In this document: positions 23,504-31,150 of the stretch, piece by piece
Layout: each line of letters begins with the position of its first letter
Position numbering within the stretch: position 1 is the stretch's first letter
NCBI GenBank assembly: GCA_902765305.1
Contig: CACWZI010000012.1
Coordinates: 1 to 37,635, forward strand
Reading direction: 5' to 3'
DNA: 37,635 nucleotides
Source of the DNA: an uncultured Eubacteriales bacterium
GTDB lineage: Bacteria > Bacillota > Clostridia > Christensenellales > Aristaeellaceae
The notes under the pieces: generated by a model
The model's database searches: none
Told to the model about the DNA's origin: nothing
Seen by the model: only the letters and a program-made list of their open reading frames with translations
Program-made: the position numbers and the translations under genes

Positions 23504-26014
23504 TTACTTGTTGTCAGCGGCCAGGGCCTTGGCGGCGGTACGGCCGGAGACGAAGATTTCAACGATGGCGTTGCCACCCAGGCGGTTGCCGCCGTGGATG
23601 CCGCCGGTCACCTCGCCAGCCGCATACAGGCCGGGGATGACGTTGTTATTGGTGTCGAGGACGTGGCGGCCGAGGTCCACGCACAGGCCGCCCATGGTGT
23701 GGTGAGTGGAGGGGGCCATCAGGCGGATGGTCAGCAGCGCGTTGTCCAGGTCATAGGACTCCACGTTGTAGCTGCCGTCCTCGTTCATCTCCACGTTGCC
23801 CACGGTGCGGGAGGCGATGGCCTTGCCCACGTCGGGATACTCGCCCTGGCCCATCACGGCCATGTCATAGGCGCGAATGGTCTCGATGACGGTGGCGGGA
23901 TCGGCGGTCACGCCCAGCTGCTCAAACAGCTCGGGCAGCTCGGCGATGGTGCGGCGATAGTAGCGGCCCTCGTAGTCGCCCTCGGCCAGCTGCATCGGCG
24001 CGGGCATCATCTGCTCCTTGTTGTAGAACTCCAGGAACACGCCCTTGGTGCCGTTGACCTCCATGCCGTTCTGGAACTCGGCCAGGGACAGCACGTCGCG
24101 CTCGGAGCCCTCGTCCACGAAGCGGTGGCCGGTGGTGGGATTGATCCAGCAGGCGTAGTTGCCGCCGCCGAAGGCCAGGTTGCCGTTGTCCACCCAGGAG
24201 ATGGGCATCAGCTGGGTGAAGCCCAGGCCGGTGGTCGCGGCGCCGATGGCCTCGGCCATCTTGATGCCGTCGCCGACCTGGCTGGAGCGGTTGGTGGTCT
24301 TGGTGGCCTTGGACAGGTACTCGGTGGACCAGTAGACGTTGTTCTCCAGCACCATGTCGATGTTGGCCGCATAGCCGCCGGTAGCCAGGATGACGCCCTT
24401 GGCGGCGTTTACGGTGATCTCGGTGCCTTCGTAGTGGGTGGCCTTGACGCCGGTCACGCGACCATCGGTCACGATCAGGTCGGTGACGGTGGTGCGAAGC
24501 ATGATCTCATTCTTCTCGTTGGCGTTGTAGATGGTGTTCATCGGCGCGGCAAAGTAGCTGCCCCAACGGCCCATCTCGGGTTCGCCGTTGCCGTCCAGGT
24601 CGATGGTGGAGCCGACGAACTCGTTCTCGCGATACCACAGCGCGCCGATCAGGGTGGGCTGGGTGTTCTCGACGAAGGTCGCGCCCTGGTCCTCCAGCCA
24701 CTCCTTCAGGCCCTGGCCGTCCTGGATGAACTGGCTGACCAGGTCCACGTCGCCGTAGATCCACTGAGTCTTGTCCGCGCTCTGACGCAGGCCGCCGTAG
24801 TAGGTCTGGAAGATATGCAGGTTCACCGTGGAGAACAGGGTCAGCTGGTTCTCGGGAACGCCCGCGTCCAGCTGGGGCTGCGCCCAACCCAGATAGGCCT
24901 GGATCTCCTGCTTCAGGGCCTGCAGCACGGGCAGGTACTCGGCGTGCACGCCGTGCTTGGACAGCTCGGCGGCGTCGCCGGCCACGAATTCGTTGTCCTT
25001 GTAGTAGTCCTCGTCAAAGGGCTCCTCGGACCAGTTCAGGATCATCTTCAGCTCGCCAATGCAGCCCTGCACGCTCTTGACCTTGTCGTAGGTCTGGCCG
25101 TCGTGGGCATAGACGCCGGTGGTGGCGTCGGGATCGGCGGGATCCCACACCAGGTAGGGCATCACGGACTGGTACTGGCCGCCGGACACCAGGGTGTTGC
25201 CGCCGACCTCGGCGTTCTTCTCGATCACCAGCACGGTGTTGCCGTCCTGGGCGGCCTGGGCCGCGGCAGCCATGCCCGCGCCGCCGGCGCCGACCACGAC
25301 CACGTCGTAGTCCGCGGTAATGGGCTGTCCGGCGACATGCTCGATCTTGGCGGCCTTGAAGGCGTCCATGTTGGTGCAGCCGGCCTGCTCGGCGGTGTCG
25401 TTCACCGCGTTGCGCAGCGCGCGGGTGGTGAAGGTGGCGCCGGAGACGCCGTCCACGCCGGAGCCGTTGGCCTCGATCATCTCGGGGATCATGATGTCGT
25501 AGGCCAGGGTGCCCACGTGATCGGTCTCCACGCTGGAAGCGATCTCGATCTTCTGGAGCTTGTCCGCGGAATAGGTGACGGCGACGGTCACGGGGCCGTT
25601 GTAGCCGTCGGCGGTCGCCTCGTAGGTGCCTGCGGTAAAGGCCAGGTCGGCGTCGCTGGAGGCGGTTTCCTCGCCGCGGGCCGCGTTCAGGGCCTGCTCC
25701 ACGGCGGCGACGACGCCGTCATGGCTCATGGTCGCGCCGGCCACTGCGTCGATGGCGGCGTCGCTGCGGCCGATCAGGCTCTCGCGGTAGGTGGGAAAGG
25801 CTTCCACGCCATAGGGAACCTCGCCTTCGCCTTCGATGACCACATCGGTGATGGCATTCTCGTCCACGGTCACCGTCACATGAACGGAATCAGGACCGGC
25901 AAAGCCCTCACCGGAGCCCTCGTAGGTGCCCGGGGTGAAGCTCGCGCCTTCCGCGAAAGCCACGCAGCCCAGCAGCAGGCACAGGCAGGTCAGAAGTGCA
26001 ACAATTTTCTTCAT
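23504..26014 (-). CDS. Secreted flavoprotein reductase with two FMN-binding domains (fumarate-reductase/flavocytochrome c family)
   Basis: An 836-residue exported enzyme. The signal peptide (1-21) contains LLGC at Cys17, so either a lipoprotein or plain Sec cleavage after AFA. Two FMN-binding domains follow: about 25-112 with DAVAGAT (Thr95) and about 125-212 with DGVSGAT (Thr194); these threonines are the expected covalent FMN sites made by ApbE. From about 235 comes a fumarate reductase/succinate dehydrogenase-type FAD domain: VVVVGAGGAGMAAAAQAAQ, HHTMGGLCVDLG, and GGIHGGNRLGGNAIVE at the end. No CXXCH heme site is present, so flavins replace hemes as the electron relay. The family reduces fumarate, urocanate, acrylates and related enoates; the substrate here is not predictable. 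apbE is in the facing operon. Confidence 0.92.
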   Translation of the reverse strand: MKKIVALLTCLCLLLGCVAFAEGASFTPGTYEGSGEGFAGPDSVHVTVTVDENAITDVVIEGEGEVPYGVEAFPTYRESLIGRSDAAIDAVAGATMSHDGVVAAVEQALNAARGEETASSDADLAFTAGTYEATADGYNGPVTVAVTYSADKLQKIEIASSVETDHVGTLAYDIMIPEMIEANGSGVDGVSGATFTTRALRNAVNDTAEQAGCTNMDAFKAAKIEHVAGQPITADYDVVVVGAGGAGMAAAAQAAQDGNTVLVIEKNAEVGGNTLVSGGQYQSVMPYLVWDPADPDATTGVYAHDGQTYDKVKSVQGCIGELKMILNWSEEPFDEDYYKDNEFVAGDAAELSKHGVHAEYLPVLQALKQEIQAYLGWAQPQLDAGVPENQLTLFSTVNLHIFQTYYGGLRQSADKTQWIYGDVDLVSQFIQDGQGLKEWLEDQGATFVENTQPTLIGALWYRENEFVGSTIDLDGNGEPEMGRWGSYFAAPMNTIYNANEKNEIMLRTTVTDLIVTDGRVTGVKATHYEGTEITVNAAKGVILATGGYAANIDMVLENNVYWSTEYLSKATKTTNRSSQVGDGIKMAEAIGAATTGLGFTQLMPISWVDNGNLAFGGGNYACWINPTTGHRFVDEGSERDVLSLAEFQNGMEVNGTKGVFLEFYNKEQMMPAPMQLAEGDYEGRYYRRTIAELPELFEQLGVTADPATVIETIRAYDMAVMGQGEYPDVGKAIASRTVGNVEMNEDGSYNVESYDLDNALLTIRLMAPSTHHTMGGLCVDLGRHVLDTNNNVIPGLYAAGEVTGGIHGGNRLGGNAIVEIFVSGRTAAKALAADNK

Positions 26015-26073
26015 GATATCCCTCCTTGAAGAATTCTGTTCATGCGGGCAAAACTACCCACATCTACATCACA

Positions 26074-26103
26074 ATAATATCATATTTGCGCTTGTCGTGT
26101 CAA
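26074..26103 (-). promoter_or_regulatory. Promoter of the flavoprotein reductase gene
   Basis: On the minus strand, consensus -35 TTGACA (26103-26098), 18-bp spacer, -10 TATTAT (26079-26074). The leader is about 53 nt and ends in AGGAGGG. Confidence 0.78.
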
Positions 26104-26164
26104 TGGATTTTGCACCAAATGCAGCGCTGTGAGCGGCTGGCGGCACCGTTTGCGCATTTTCGGG

Positions 26165-26193
26165 TTGATTAATGAAGCAAAAGGGTATATAAT
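26165..26193 (+). promoter_or_regulatory. Promoter of the NusG II/Gx/apbE operon
   Basis: -35 TTGATT (26165-26170), 17-bp spacer, consensus -10 TATAAT (26188-26193). The predicted transcription start (about 26200) coincides with the first ATG, which implies a leaderless or nearly leaderless message. Confidence 0.75.
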
Positions 26194-26199
26194 GATACC

Positions 26200-26634
26200 A
26201 TGTTCAATTTGGAGAAATGCGCGTTTTTACGGCTTTGCGTGATCCTTGTAACCTTGGCCCTGTCGACGTCCGGCTGCACGCCCTCGCCCGGAGCGGGCGG
26301 CCTTCGCGTGCTTGTGGACGGTGAAATGTGGAAGGACGGAGCCGTTTCCCAAGAAAGCGGCGATGGCCTGCGGGTATACATCACCTGCGACGGCCAGCCG
26401 CTGCTGGACCTGCCCTTTGGCGAGGCCCACAGCGTGCAGATCATACAGGATGACGGATCGGAGAACACCGTCGCCATCACTGAAGACGCCGTCTATATGG
26501 AACACGCCGACTGCGACAACCAGGATTGTGTTCATATGGGCGCGGTGACCCGGGAAAACCTGGAGCTGCGGGTGATGGGCGGCTTCATCATATGCCTGCC
26601 CCACAAAATCTCAGTGGAGGTGCGCGAGGGCTGA
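26200..26634 (+). CDS. NusG domain II-containing exported protein (first copy)
   Basis: A 144-residue protein. The N-terminal hydrophobic segment (about 10-25) ends in LSTSGC, a weak lipobox-like site at Cys27. The remainder is a NusG domain II (about 35-140) with the Cys pattern DCDNQDCVHMGAV and IICLPHK, the C-X4-C plus CLP signature of this family in Clostridia. Such proteins are regularly found beside Gx-transporter and apbE genes in flavin-based extracytosolic redox clusters; their own chemistry is not established. No ribosome-binding site precedes the ATG, because the promoter's start point falls on it. The next gene begins 13 bp later. Confidence 0.85.
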   Translation: MFNLEKCAFLRLCVILVTLALSTSGCTPSPGAGGLRVLVDGEMWKDGAVSQESGDGLRVYITCDGQPLLDLPFGEAHSVQIIQDDGSENTVAITEDAVYMEHADCDNQDCVHMGAVTRENLELRVMGGFIICLPHKISVEVREG

Positions 26635-26647
26635 TGGAGGCTTTGTT

Positions 26648-27328
26648 TTGAATTCGAATGCGTCAAAGGTGGCGCGCTTCGGCATGCTGACGGCGCTGGC
26701 GCTGGTGCTGGGCTGGCTGGACCGGGCGATACCGGTCACCTGGTTTTTGAGCGGCGCGGTACCCGGCATCAAGCTGGGGCTGGCCAACACGGTTCTGCTG
26801 TACGCGGTGTACCTGATGGACTGGAAGGGCTGTGTGCTGCTGATGCTGGCAAAGGTTTTCCTGTCCGGCTTCATGTTCGGCTCCATGAGCGCCATACTCT
26901 ACAGCCTCTCCGGCGGCGCACTGAGCCTGGCGGTGATGCTGCTGGTGCGGCACAGGCCACGGCTGGGCGCGCTGGTGATCGCGCTGCTGGCTGCGGCCAG
27001 CGACGTCATGCTGCTCGTCCGCAATTCCCATCCCCGGGGGCAGCTGCTATGGTGCATGATACTGATCGCGATGGCCTGCCTTGCCGCCGTCGCCGCCTTT
27101 GTGATCATCGGCAGGCGTCCGGAATACGGGGTGCTGGGCACATCCCTGGCCGGGGCGGTGGCCCACAACATCGGCCAGATCCTGGCGGCCAGCGCCATGC
27201 TGCGCACGCCCCAGCTGCTGTACACCTACCTGCCGGTGCTGGTGGGCATCGGCGCCGTGGTGGGCTGCCTGACGGGCATCGTGGCCCAACGGGTCTTCAA
27301 GGCGCTGCGCGTCGGAAACATCCAATGA
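26648..27328 (+). CDS. Gx transporter / HepS-like integral membrane protein
   Basis: A 226-residue polytopic protein with six or so hydrophobic segments, of the family annotated both as Gx transporter and as heptaprenyl diphosphate synthase component I. Diagnostic stretches are ALALVLGWLDRAIP, PGIKLGLANTVLLYAVYL and LAGAVAHNIGQILAA. The start is TTG (26648), supported by GGAGG at 26636-26640. In flavin-based electron-transfer loci this family occurs with ApbE and NusG domain II proteins and may help in quinone or flavin supply; the function is unproven. It is translated from the same message as the preceding gene. Confidence 0.87.
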   Translation: MNSNASKVARFGMLTALALVLGWLDRAIPVTWFLSGAVPGIKLGLANTVLLYAVYLMDWKGCVLLMLAKVFLSGFMFGSMSAILYSLSGGALSLAVMLLVRHRPRLGALVIALLAAASDVMLLVRNSHPRGQLLWCMILIAMACLAAVAAFVIIGRRPEYGVLGTSLAGAVAHNIGQILAASAMLRTPQLLYTYLPVLVGIGAVVGCLTGIVAQRVFKALRVGNIQ

Positions 27329-27350
27329 AATGAAGAACAGGGGTTATCCA

Positions 27351-28340
27351 ATGATGAAAATGCGGGCGCTTGCGCTGCTATTGACGCTGGTATGCGCGCT
27401 GAGCCTGACGGGCTGCGCCTCTGCCCAGCAAAAGAAACAGACCGCGATCGGTTTTTATCTGGACACGGTCATCACGCTGACGGCCTATGTGGACGACGCA
27501 GCGGTGCTCAACGACGCGCTGGAGGAATGCGGGCGCTATGAGCGGCTGCTCTCCCGCACCGTGGAGGGCAGCGACGTGTGGCGCATCAACCACGCCCAGG
27601 GCCAGCCCGTTGAGGTCTCGGGCGAGACCGTCGAGCTGCTGGAGACGGCCAGGCAGGTCAGCGCGCTCTCCGGCGGCATGTTCGACGTGACCATCGCGCC
27701 GGTTTCCACGATGTGGGACTTCACCTCCGGCGCGGCGGTAGTCCCGGACGCCGACGCCATCGCCGCCGCCGCGAAGCTGGTCGATTATACCAAGGTCAAA
27801 ACCGACGGAAGTCTGGTTACTGTGCCCGAGGGCATGATGATCGACCTGGGCGGCATCGCCAAGGGCTATATCGCCGACGCGGTCAAGGGCTATCTGGTGG
27901 GCCGGGGCGTGAAGAGCGCGGTGCTGTCCTTCGGTGGAAACATCGTCACCATCGGCATGAAGCCGGACGGCAGCCCCTGGAAGGTGGGCATACAGGACAT
28001 CGACAAGCCCACCGGGGAATACATGCTCGTGGCGCTGAATTTCGGCGGCAGCACCGTCACCAGCGGCATCTACGAGCGGGGCTTTGAGGCGGACGGCGTA
28101 TACTATCACCACATACTCGATCCGTCGACCGGCTGGCCCGTGCAAAACGAACTGGCGTCGGTTACGATCTTCTCCGACAGCTCCATGTGGGGCGACGCCC
28201 TGGCCACCGCAGCCTTTTCGCTGGGCACCGAGGCCGGAGCGAAGCTGATCGAGGGCATCGACGGCGTTGAGGCGGTGTTTATCGCCAGGGATCGGTCTGT
28301 CAGCGTCACGTCCGGCGCCGATCAATACCTGGCACAATAG
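27351..28340 (+). CDS. apbE: FAD:protein FMN transferase ApbE (lipoprotein)
   Basis: Transfers FMN from FAD to threonine (or serine) in exported proteins, using magnesium, outside the membrane. The 329-residue product has a lipoprotein signal ending LSLTGC, then the ApbE fold: FYLDTVITLTAY, SALSGGMFDVTIAPVSTMWDF, MMIDLGGIAKGYIADAV, VLSFGGNIVTIG and YYHHILDPSTGWPV, all family landmarks including the FAD and metal sites. The ATG at 27351 is preferred (AGGGG seven bases upstream) over an ATG at 27330 that lacks a ribosome-binding site. The likely client is the double-FMN reductase encoded divergently upstream. Confidence 0.93.
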   Translation: MMKMRALALLLTLVCALSLTGCASAQQKKQTAIGFYLDTVITLTAYVDDAAVLNDALEECGRYERLLSRTVEGSDVWRINHAQGQPVEVSGETVELLETARQVSALSGGMFDVTIAPVSTMWDFTSGAAVVPDADAIAAAAKLVDYTKVKTDGSLVTVPEGMMIDLGGIAKGYIADAVKGYLVGRGVKSAVLSFGGNIVTIGMKPDGSPWKVGIQDIDKPTGEYMLVALNFGGSTVTSGIYERGFEADGVYYHHILDPSTGWPVQNELASVTIFSDSSMWGDALATAAFSLGTEAGAKLIEGIDGVEAVFIARDRSVSVTSGADQYLAQ

Positions 28341-28379
28341 CAGACCGAAGTCTGTAACCTGGCAAAAGGAGCGAAGGCC

Positions 28380-28721
28380 ATGTATGTGACGTTGGAGCAT
28401 CACTTTATTCAAATCGTATACTACCTCATCATGGTCCTTGAGATGATCGGCGTGGTCATACTGCTGGTCTACGCTGGCAAGGCCCTCGTTGCGGTATTCA
28501 AGAGTACCCACAGGTGCAAGCAGCTGCTGTCGGAGGGCATTACCACGGCGCTCAGCTTCCTGCTGGGGGGCGAGGTGCTCAAGACCATCGTCGCGCCGGA
28601 CTGGAAGGATATCGGCATGACCTGCGCCATACTGCTGATGCGGGCGGCGGTGACGGTGCTGCTGCATTGGGAATCCAGGCACGAGAACGAAACGAAAAAC
28701 GACGAGGAACACGGGAAATGA
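28380..28721 (+). CDS. DUF1622 family membrane protein
   Basis: A 113-residue membrane protein with three hydrophobic segments (about 11-35, 55-72 and 76-95). The pattern matches DUF1622: IIMVLEMIGVVILLVYAGKA-like first helix with a glutamate, then a loop, then LSFLLGGEVLKTI and the final helix, with a charged C-terminus. AAGGAG precedes the ATG. The stop overlaps the next start (ATGA), tying it to the second NusG domain II gene and to the apbE operon. The function of DUF1622 is unknown. Confidence 0.8.
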   Translation: MYVTLEHHFIQIVYYLIMVLEMIGVVILLVYAGKALVAVFKSTHRCKQLLSEGITTALSFLLGGEVLKTIVAPDWKDIGMTCAILLMRAAVTVLLHWESRHENETKNDEEHGK

Positions 28722-29170
28722 AAGAATCGGCAAAGCGAATACTGCTCTGCCTGCTGGCAGGGCTTCTGTGGGTGACTGCGATTGCGGCCGCAGAACCCAC
28801 CGTGACGGCACAGCCGCAGGCGACCGAAGAACCGACGGATTCGCCGAAGCCCGCGAAGGGCTATGTGCTGGTCACCACGGCCACCCAGTCGGGCTGGCTG
28901 CCGCTGCCCGAAGAGGGAGAGGTCAGCTATCCCCTGCGCCAGCTGCTGCCGAACGGCACCGAGGCGGTGAACACCATCCACCTGACGCCGGAGGGCGTCT
29001 ACATGGAGGATTCCACCTGCGAGGGCCACGACTGCGTCCAGCAGGGCGAAGTGACCCTGGATAACCGGGCCGAGCGCATACTCGGCAACATGATCATCTG
29101 CCTGCCGAACCAGGTGACCCTCCAGTTGTACACCCCCGAGGAGCTGCTGGAGATGGTGAAGGGGCAATGA
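28718..29170 (+). CDS. NusG domain II-containing exported protein (second copy)
   Basis: A 150-residue exported protein. The signal peptide (1-25, cleavage near AIAAAEP) is followed by a Pro/Thr/Glu-rich linker to about residue 47, then a NusG domain II (about 48-140) with TCEGHDCVQQGEV and IICLPNQV, the same C-X4-C and CLP pattern as the protein at 26200-26634. Outside these motifs the two copies differ greatly in sequence and anchoring (this one has no lipobox). It is the last gene of the operon and is followed by a GC-rich palindrome. Confidence 0.85.
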   Translation: MKESAKRILLCLLAGLLWVTAIAAAEPTVTAQPQATEEPTDSPKPAKGYVLVTTATQSGWLPLPEEGEVSYPLRQLLPNGTEAVNTIHLTPEGVYMEDSTCEGHDCVQQGEVTLDNRAERILGNMIICLPNQVTLQLYTPEELLEMVKGQ

Positions 29171-29173
29171 TGT

Positions 29174-29197
29174 TGTAGCGGCGGCCTCCGGGCCGCC
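29174..29197. repeat. GC-rich palindrome (TGTAGCGGCGGC family)
   Basis: GGCGGCC (29180-29186) pairs with GGCCGCC (29191-29197). It is preceded by TTGTAGC, like the double palindrome at 18150-18198, and followed by a degenerate second half. It sits after the flavin operon and may also end its transcript. Confidence 0.55.
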
Positions 29198-29274
29198 ATT
29201 GGCGTTGGCGTCTCGAGAACCGGCTTTGCTGTGTACACGCTCTCGCAACAAAACACAGAGGACGGAGCATTTGC

Positions 29275-30111
29275 ATGATACAGGACATCTACCCCCACAG
29301 ACTGCGCAATGAATTCATCCCCGCCCGCCCGGTGGACCCGGAGGGGCTGCTTTTCCGCTTCGACGGGGACAGCGTGCTGTGCGCGATCGAGGGCGACCGC
29401 GTAGCGCTGCCCCGGGTGAAGGACTTTTCGTCCGACGCCGAGCGGCGCTACCTGTTCGCGCTGGACGACACGCCCTGTTACCTGGACATGGAAGGGAAAG
29501 GCAGAAGCGCAGAGGGCCTGGAATGGTTGCCGGTGCGCATGCTGCGCCGCCGCGCCCAGGGGCCCAGGGAAGTGATCTTCGCGGCATGGACGGCGTTCCA
29601 GCTGTACAACTGGTACCGGGACAACCTCTATTGCGGGCGCTGCGGCGGTGTTACGGCGCCGGCCCCGGACGAGCGGGCCGTGATGTGCCCCGCCTGCAGC
29701 CGGCGCATCTATCCGAGGATCATCCCCGCCGTGATCGTCGGGGTCACCAACGGCGACGAGATCCTGATGACCAAGTACCGGGGCCGGGACATCCCCTATT
29801 ACGCCCTGATCGCCGGCTTCACCGAGATCGGCGAGACCCTGGAGCAGACCGTGGCCCGGGAGGTCATGGAGGAGGCCGGGCTTCGGGTGAAGAACATCCG
29901 TTACTACAAATCCCAGCCCTGGGCCATCGTGGACGACCTGCTGGCCGGCTTCTACTGCGACGTGGAAGGCCCCACCGAGATCCACATGGACGCCAACGAG
30001 CTAAAGGAAGCCGTCTGGGTCCGGCGGGAGAACGTCGCCGGCCAGCCCAACGACTTCAGCTTGACCAACGAAATGATGCTGGTGTTCAGGGACGGGAAGG
30101 AGCCGAGATAA
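29275..30111 (+). CDS. nudC: NAD(+)/NADH diphosphatase NudC-like
   Basis: Nudix hydrolase that splits NAD(H) to NMN(H) and AMP and can remove NAD caps from RNA. The 278-residue product has an N-terminal NudC-like region, a four-cysteine zinc ribbon (CGRCGG ... CPACSRRIYPR) and a C-terminal Nudix domain. The Nudix box begins GFTEIGETLEQTVAREVMEE and continues AGL, matching GX5EX7REUXEEXGU. The specificity motif SQPW typical of NudC follows (YKSQPWAI). The start has GGAG upstream. It is followed by a terminator, so it is probably monocistronic. Confidence 0.92.
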   Translation: MIQDIYPHRLRNEFIPARPVDPEGLLFRFDGDSVLCAIEGDRVALPRVKDFSSDAERRYLFALDDTPCYLDMEGKGRSAEGLEWLPVRMLRRRAQGPREVIFAAWTAFQLYNWYRDNLYCGRCGGVTAPAPDERAVMCPACSRRIYPRIIPAVIVGVTNGDEILMTKYRGRDIPYYALIAGFTEIGETLEQTVAREVMEEAGLRVKNIRYYKSQPWAIVDDLLAGFYCDVEGPTEIHMDANELKEAVWVRRENVAGQPNDFSLTNEMMLVFRDGKEPR

Positions 30112-30203
30112 GATATATCTTTTATCGGAGGCGCTATTGCAACGTCGCTTGTGGCACCTCCATCGGTCTTTCCCGTGTACAGTGCCTGTCAGCACACTCT
30201 GTA

Positions 30204-30239
30204 AAACAAACCGAAGCCGGTTAAGACTTCGGTTTGTTT
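30204..30239. terminator. Bidirectional intrinsic terminator
   Basis: AAACAAACCGAAG (30204-30216) pairs with CTTCGGTTTGTTT (30227-30239) with a 10-nt loop. The T-rich arm end serves the plus strand (nudC) and the A-rich arm the minus-strand zinc-ribbon gene. Confidence 0.82.
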
Positions 30240-30248
30240 CACAGAACT

Positions 30249-30509
30249 TTATTCCTCCCACTGCCCCTCGCCCCACTTGTCGGGAGAAGGGTCAACCTCG
30301 GGGCCTTCGTCCGGTTCGTCGAAGCTGGTGAAGATGTCCCGCATCAGCATTTCGTTGTTGACCAGGCCCTTCAGCGCGTCCCGGCTGACCACGCTGTCGG
30401 TGCCCAGGCAGGCCTTGCAGCGGTAGCCGCAGTCCGGGCAAACGCAGCCCAGCTCCAGCCCCTCGGATTGCACCATGTAGGTACCGCACACATGACAGCT
30501 GCAACGCAC
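30249..30509 (-). CDS. Small zinc-ribbon protein of unknown function
   Basis: Encodes 86 residues. The N-terminal half is cysteine-rich: CSCHVCG, then CVCPDCGYRCKAC, giving several CxxC pairs that should form one or two zinc sites. The C-terminal half is acidic and probably disordered (DEPDEGPEVDPSPDKW). No wider family was recognised. GGAGGCGG lies upstream of the start, and the bidirectional terminator follows the stop. Confidence 0.75.
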   Translation of the reverse strand: MRCSCHVCGTYMVQSEGLELGCVCPDCGYRCKACLGTDSVVSRDALKGLVNNEMLMRDIFTSFDEPDEGPEVDPSPDKWGEGQWEE

Positions 30510-30638
30510 GGCTGCCGCCTCCTTTATCGGTTTACGCGGGTTTTATAGCATGGATCAATTTTGTTTTCCTGCATTGCGCCAAATCTGAACTGACCCACTT
30601 CCCCATCACACAATCACAACGAAAGTGAAATGAGCGCC

Positions 30639-31109
30639 ATGAAACAGACCACCTTATGCTACATCGAGCGCGGGCATCAATACCTGATGCTGCACCGCAC
30701 CAAGAAGGCCGGCGACGAGAACCACGACAAGTGGATCGGCATCGGCGGCCACATCGAACCGGGCGAGACGCCCCTGGCCTGCATCCTGAGGGAGTGCCTG
30801 GAGGAGACGGGACTCACGCTCATCGACCCCCGTTACCGGGGCATCGTCCACTTCCGCTCGGATATCTACCCCGACGAGGACATGCACCTTTTCACCGCCG
30901 ACCGCTTCGAAGGCGCGCTGATCGACTGTGACGAGGGAGACTTGGCCTGGATCGACAAGGATCGCCTTCTGAAGCTTACGCTGTGGGAGGGCGACAAGGT
31001 TTTCCTGCGCCTGCTGGACACCCGAGGAGACTTCTTCGACCTGACCTTGCAGTACCGGGGCGAAGCGCTGGCCGGCGCGGTACTGGACGGGAAGAAGCTG
31101 GATGTGTAA
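30639..31109 (+). CDS. Nudix hydrolase, MutT / 8-oxo-dGTP diphosphatase-like
   Basis: A 156-residue Nudix protein. TTLCYIERGHQYLMLHRTKK and DKWIGIGGHIEPGETP lead into the Nudix box, which ends ACILRECLEETGL and keeps the RE..EE.G residues. This matches Bacillota proteins annotated as 8-oxo-dGTP diphosphatases, which sanitise oxidised nucleotides; the specificity here is inferred. The ATG at 30639 is chosen because family members start at MK.TTLCYIE; an ATG three codons upstream is equally possible, and neither has a strong ribosome-binding site. Confidence 0.85.
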   Translation: MKQTTLCYIERGHQYLMLHRTKKAGDENHDKWIGIGGHIEPGETPLACILRECLEETGLTLIDPRYRGIVHFRSDIYPDEDMHLFTADRFEGALIDCDEGDLAWIDKDRLLKLTLWEGDKVFLRLLDTRGDFFDLTLQYRGEALAGAVLDGKKLDV

Positions 31110-31150
31110 TATATGGCGAACCGGAATATCCGGTTCTCGCCTTCAATATC

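Noticed and set aside
23480-26029. 849-codon open frame on the plus strand opposite the flavoprotein reductase
   Set aside because: It is antisense to a clearly homologous gene and has a Gly/Val/His/Ala-biased composition typical of a high-GC shadow frame, with no domain.
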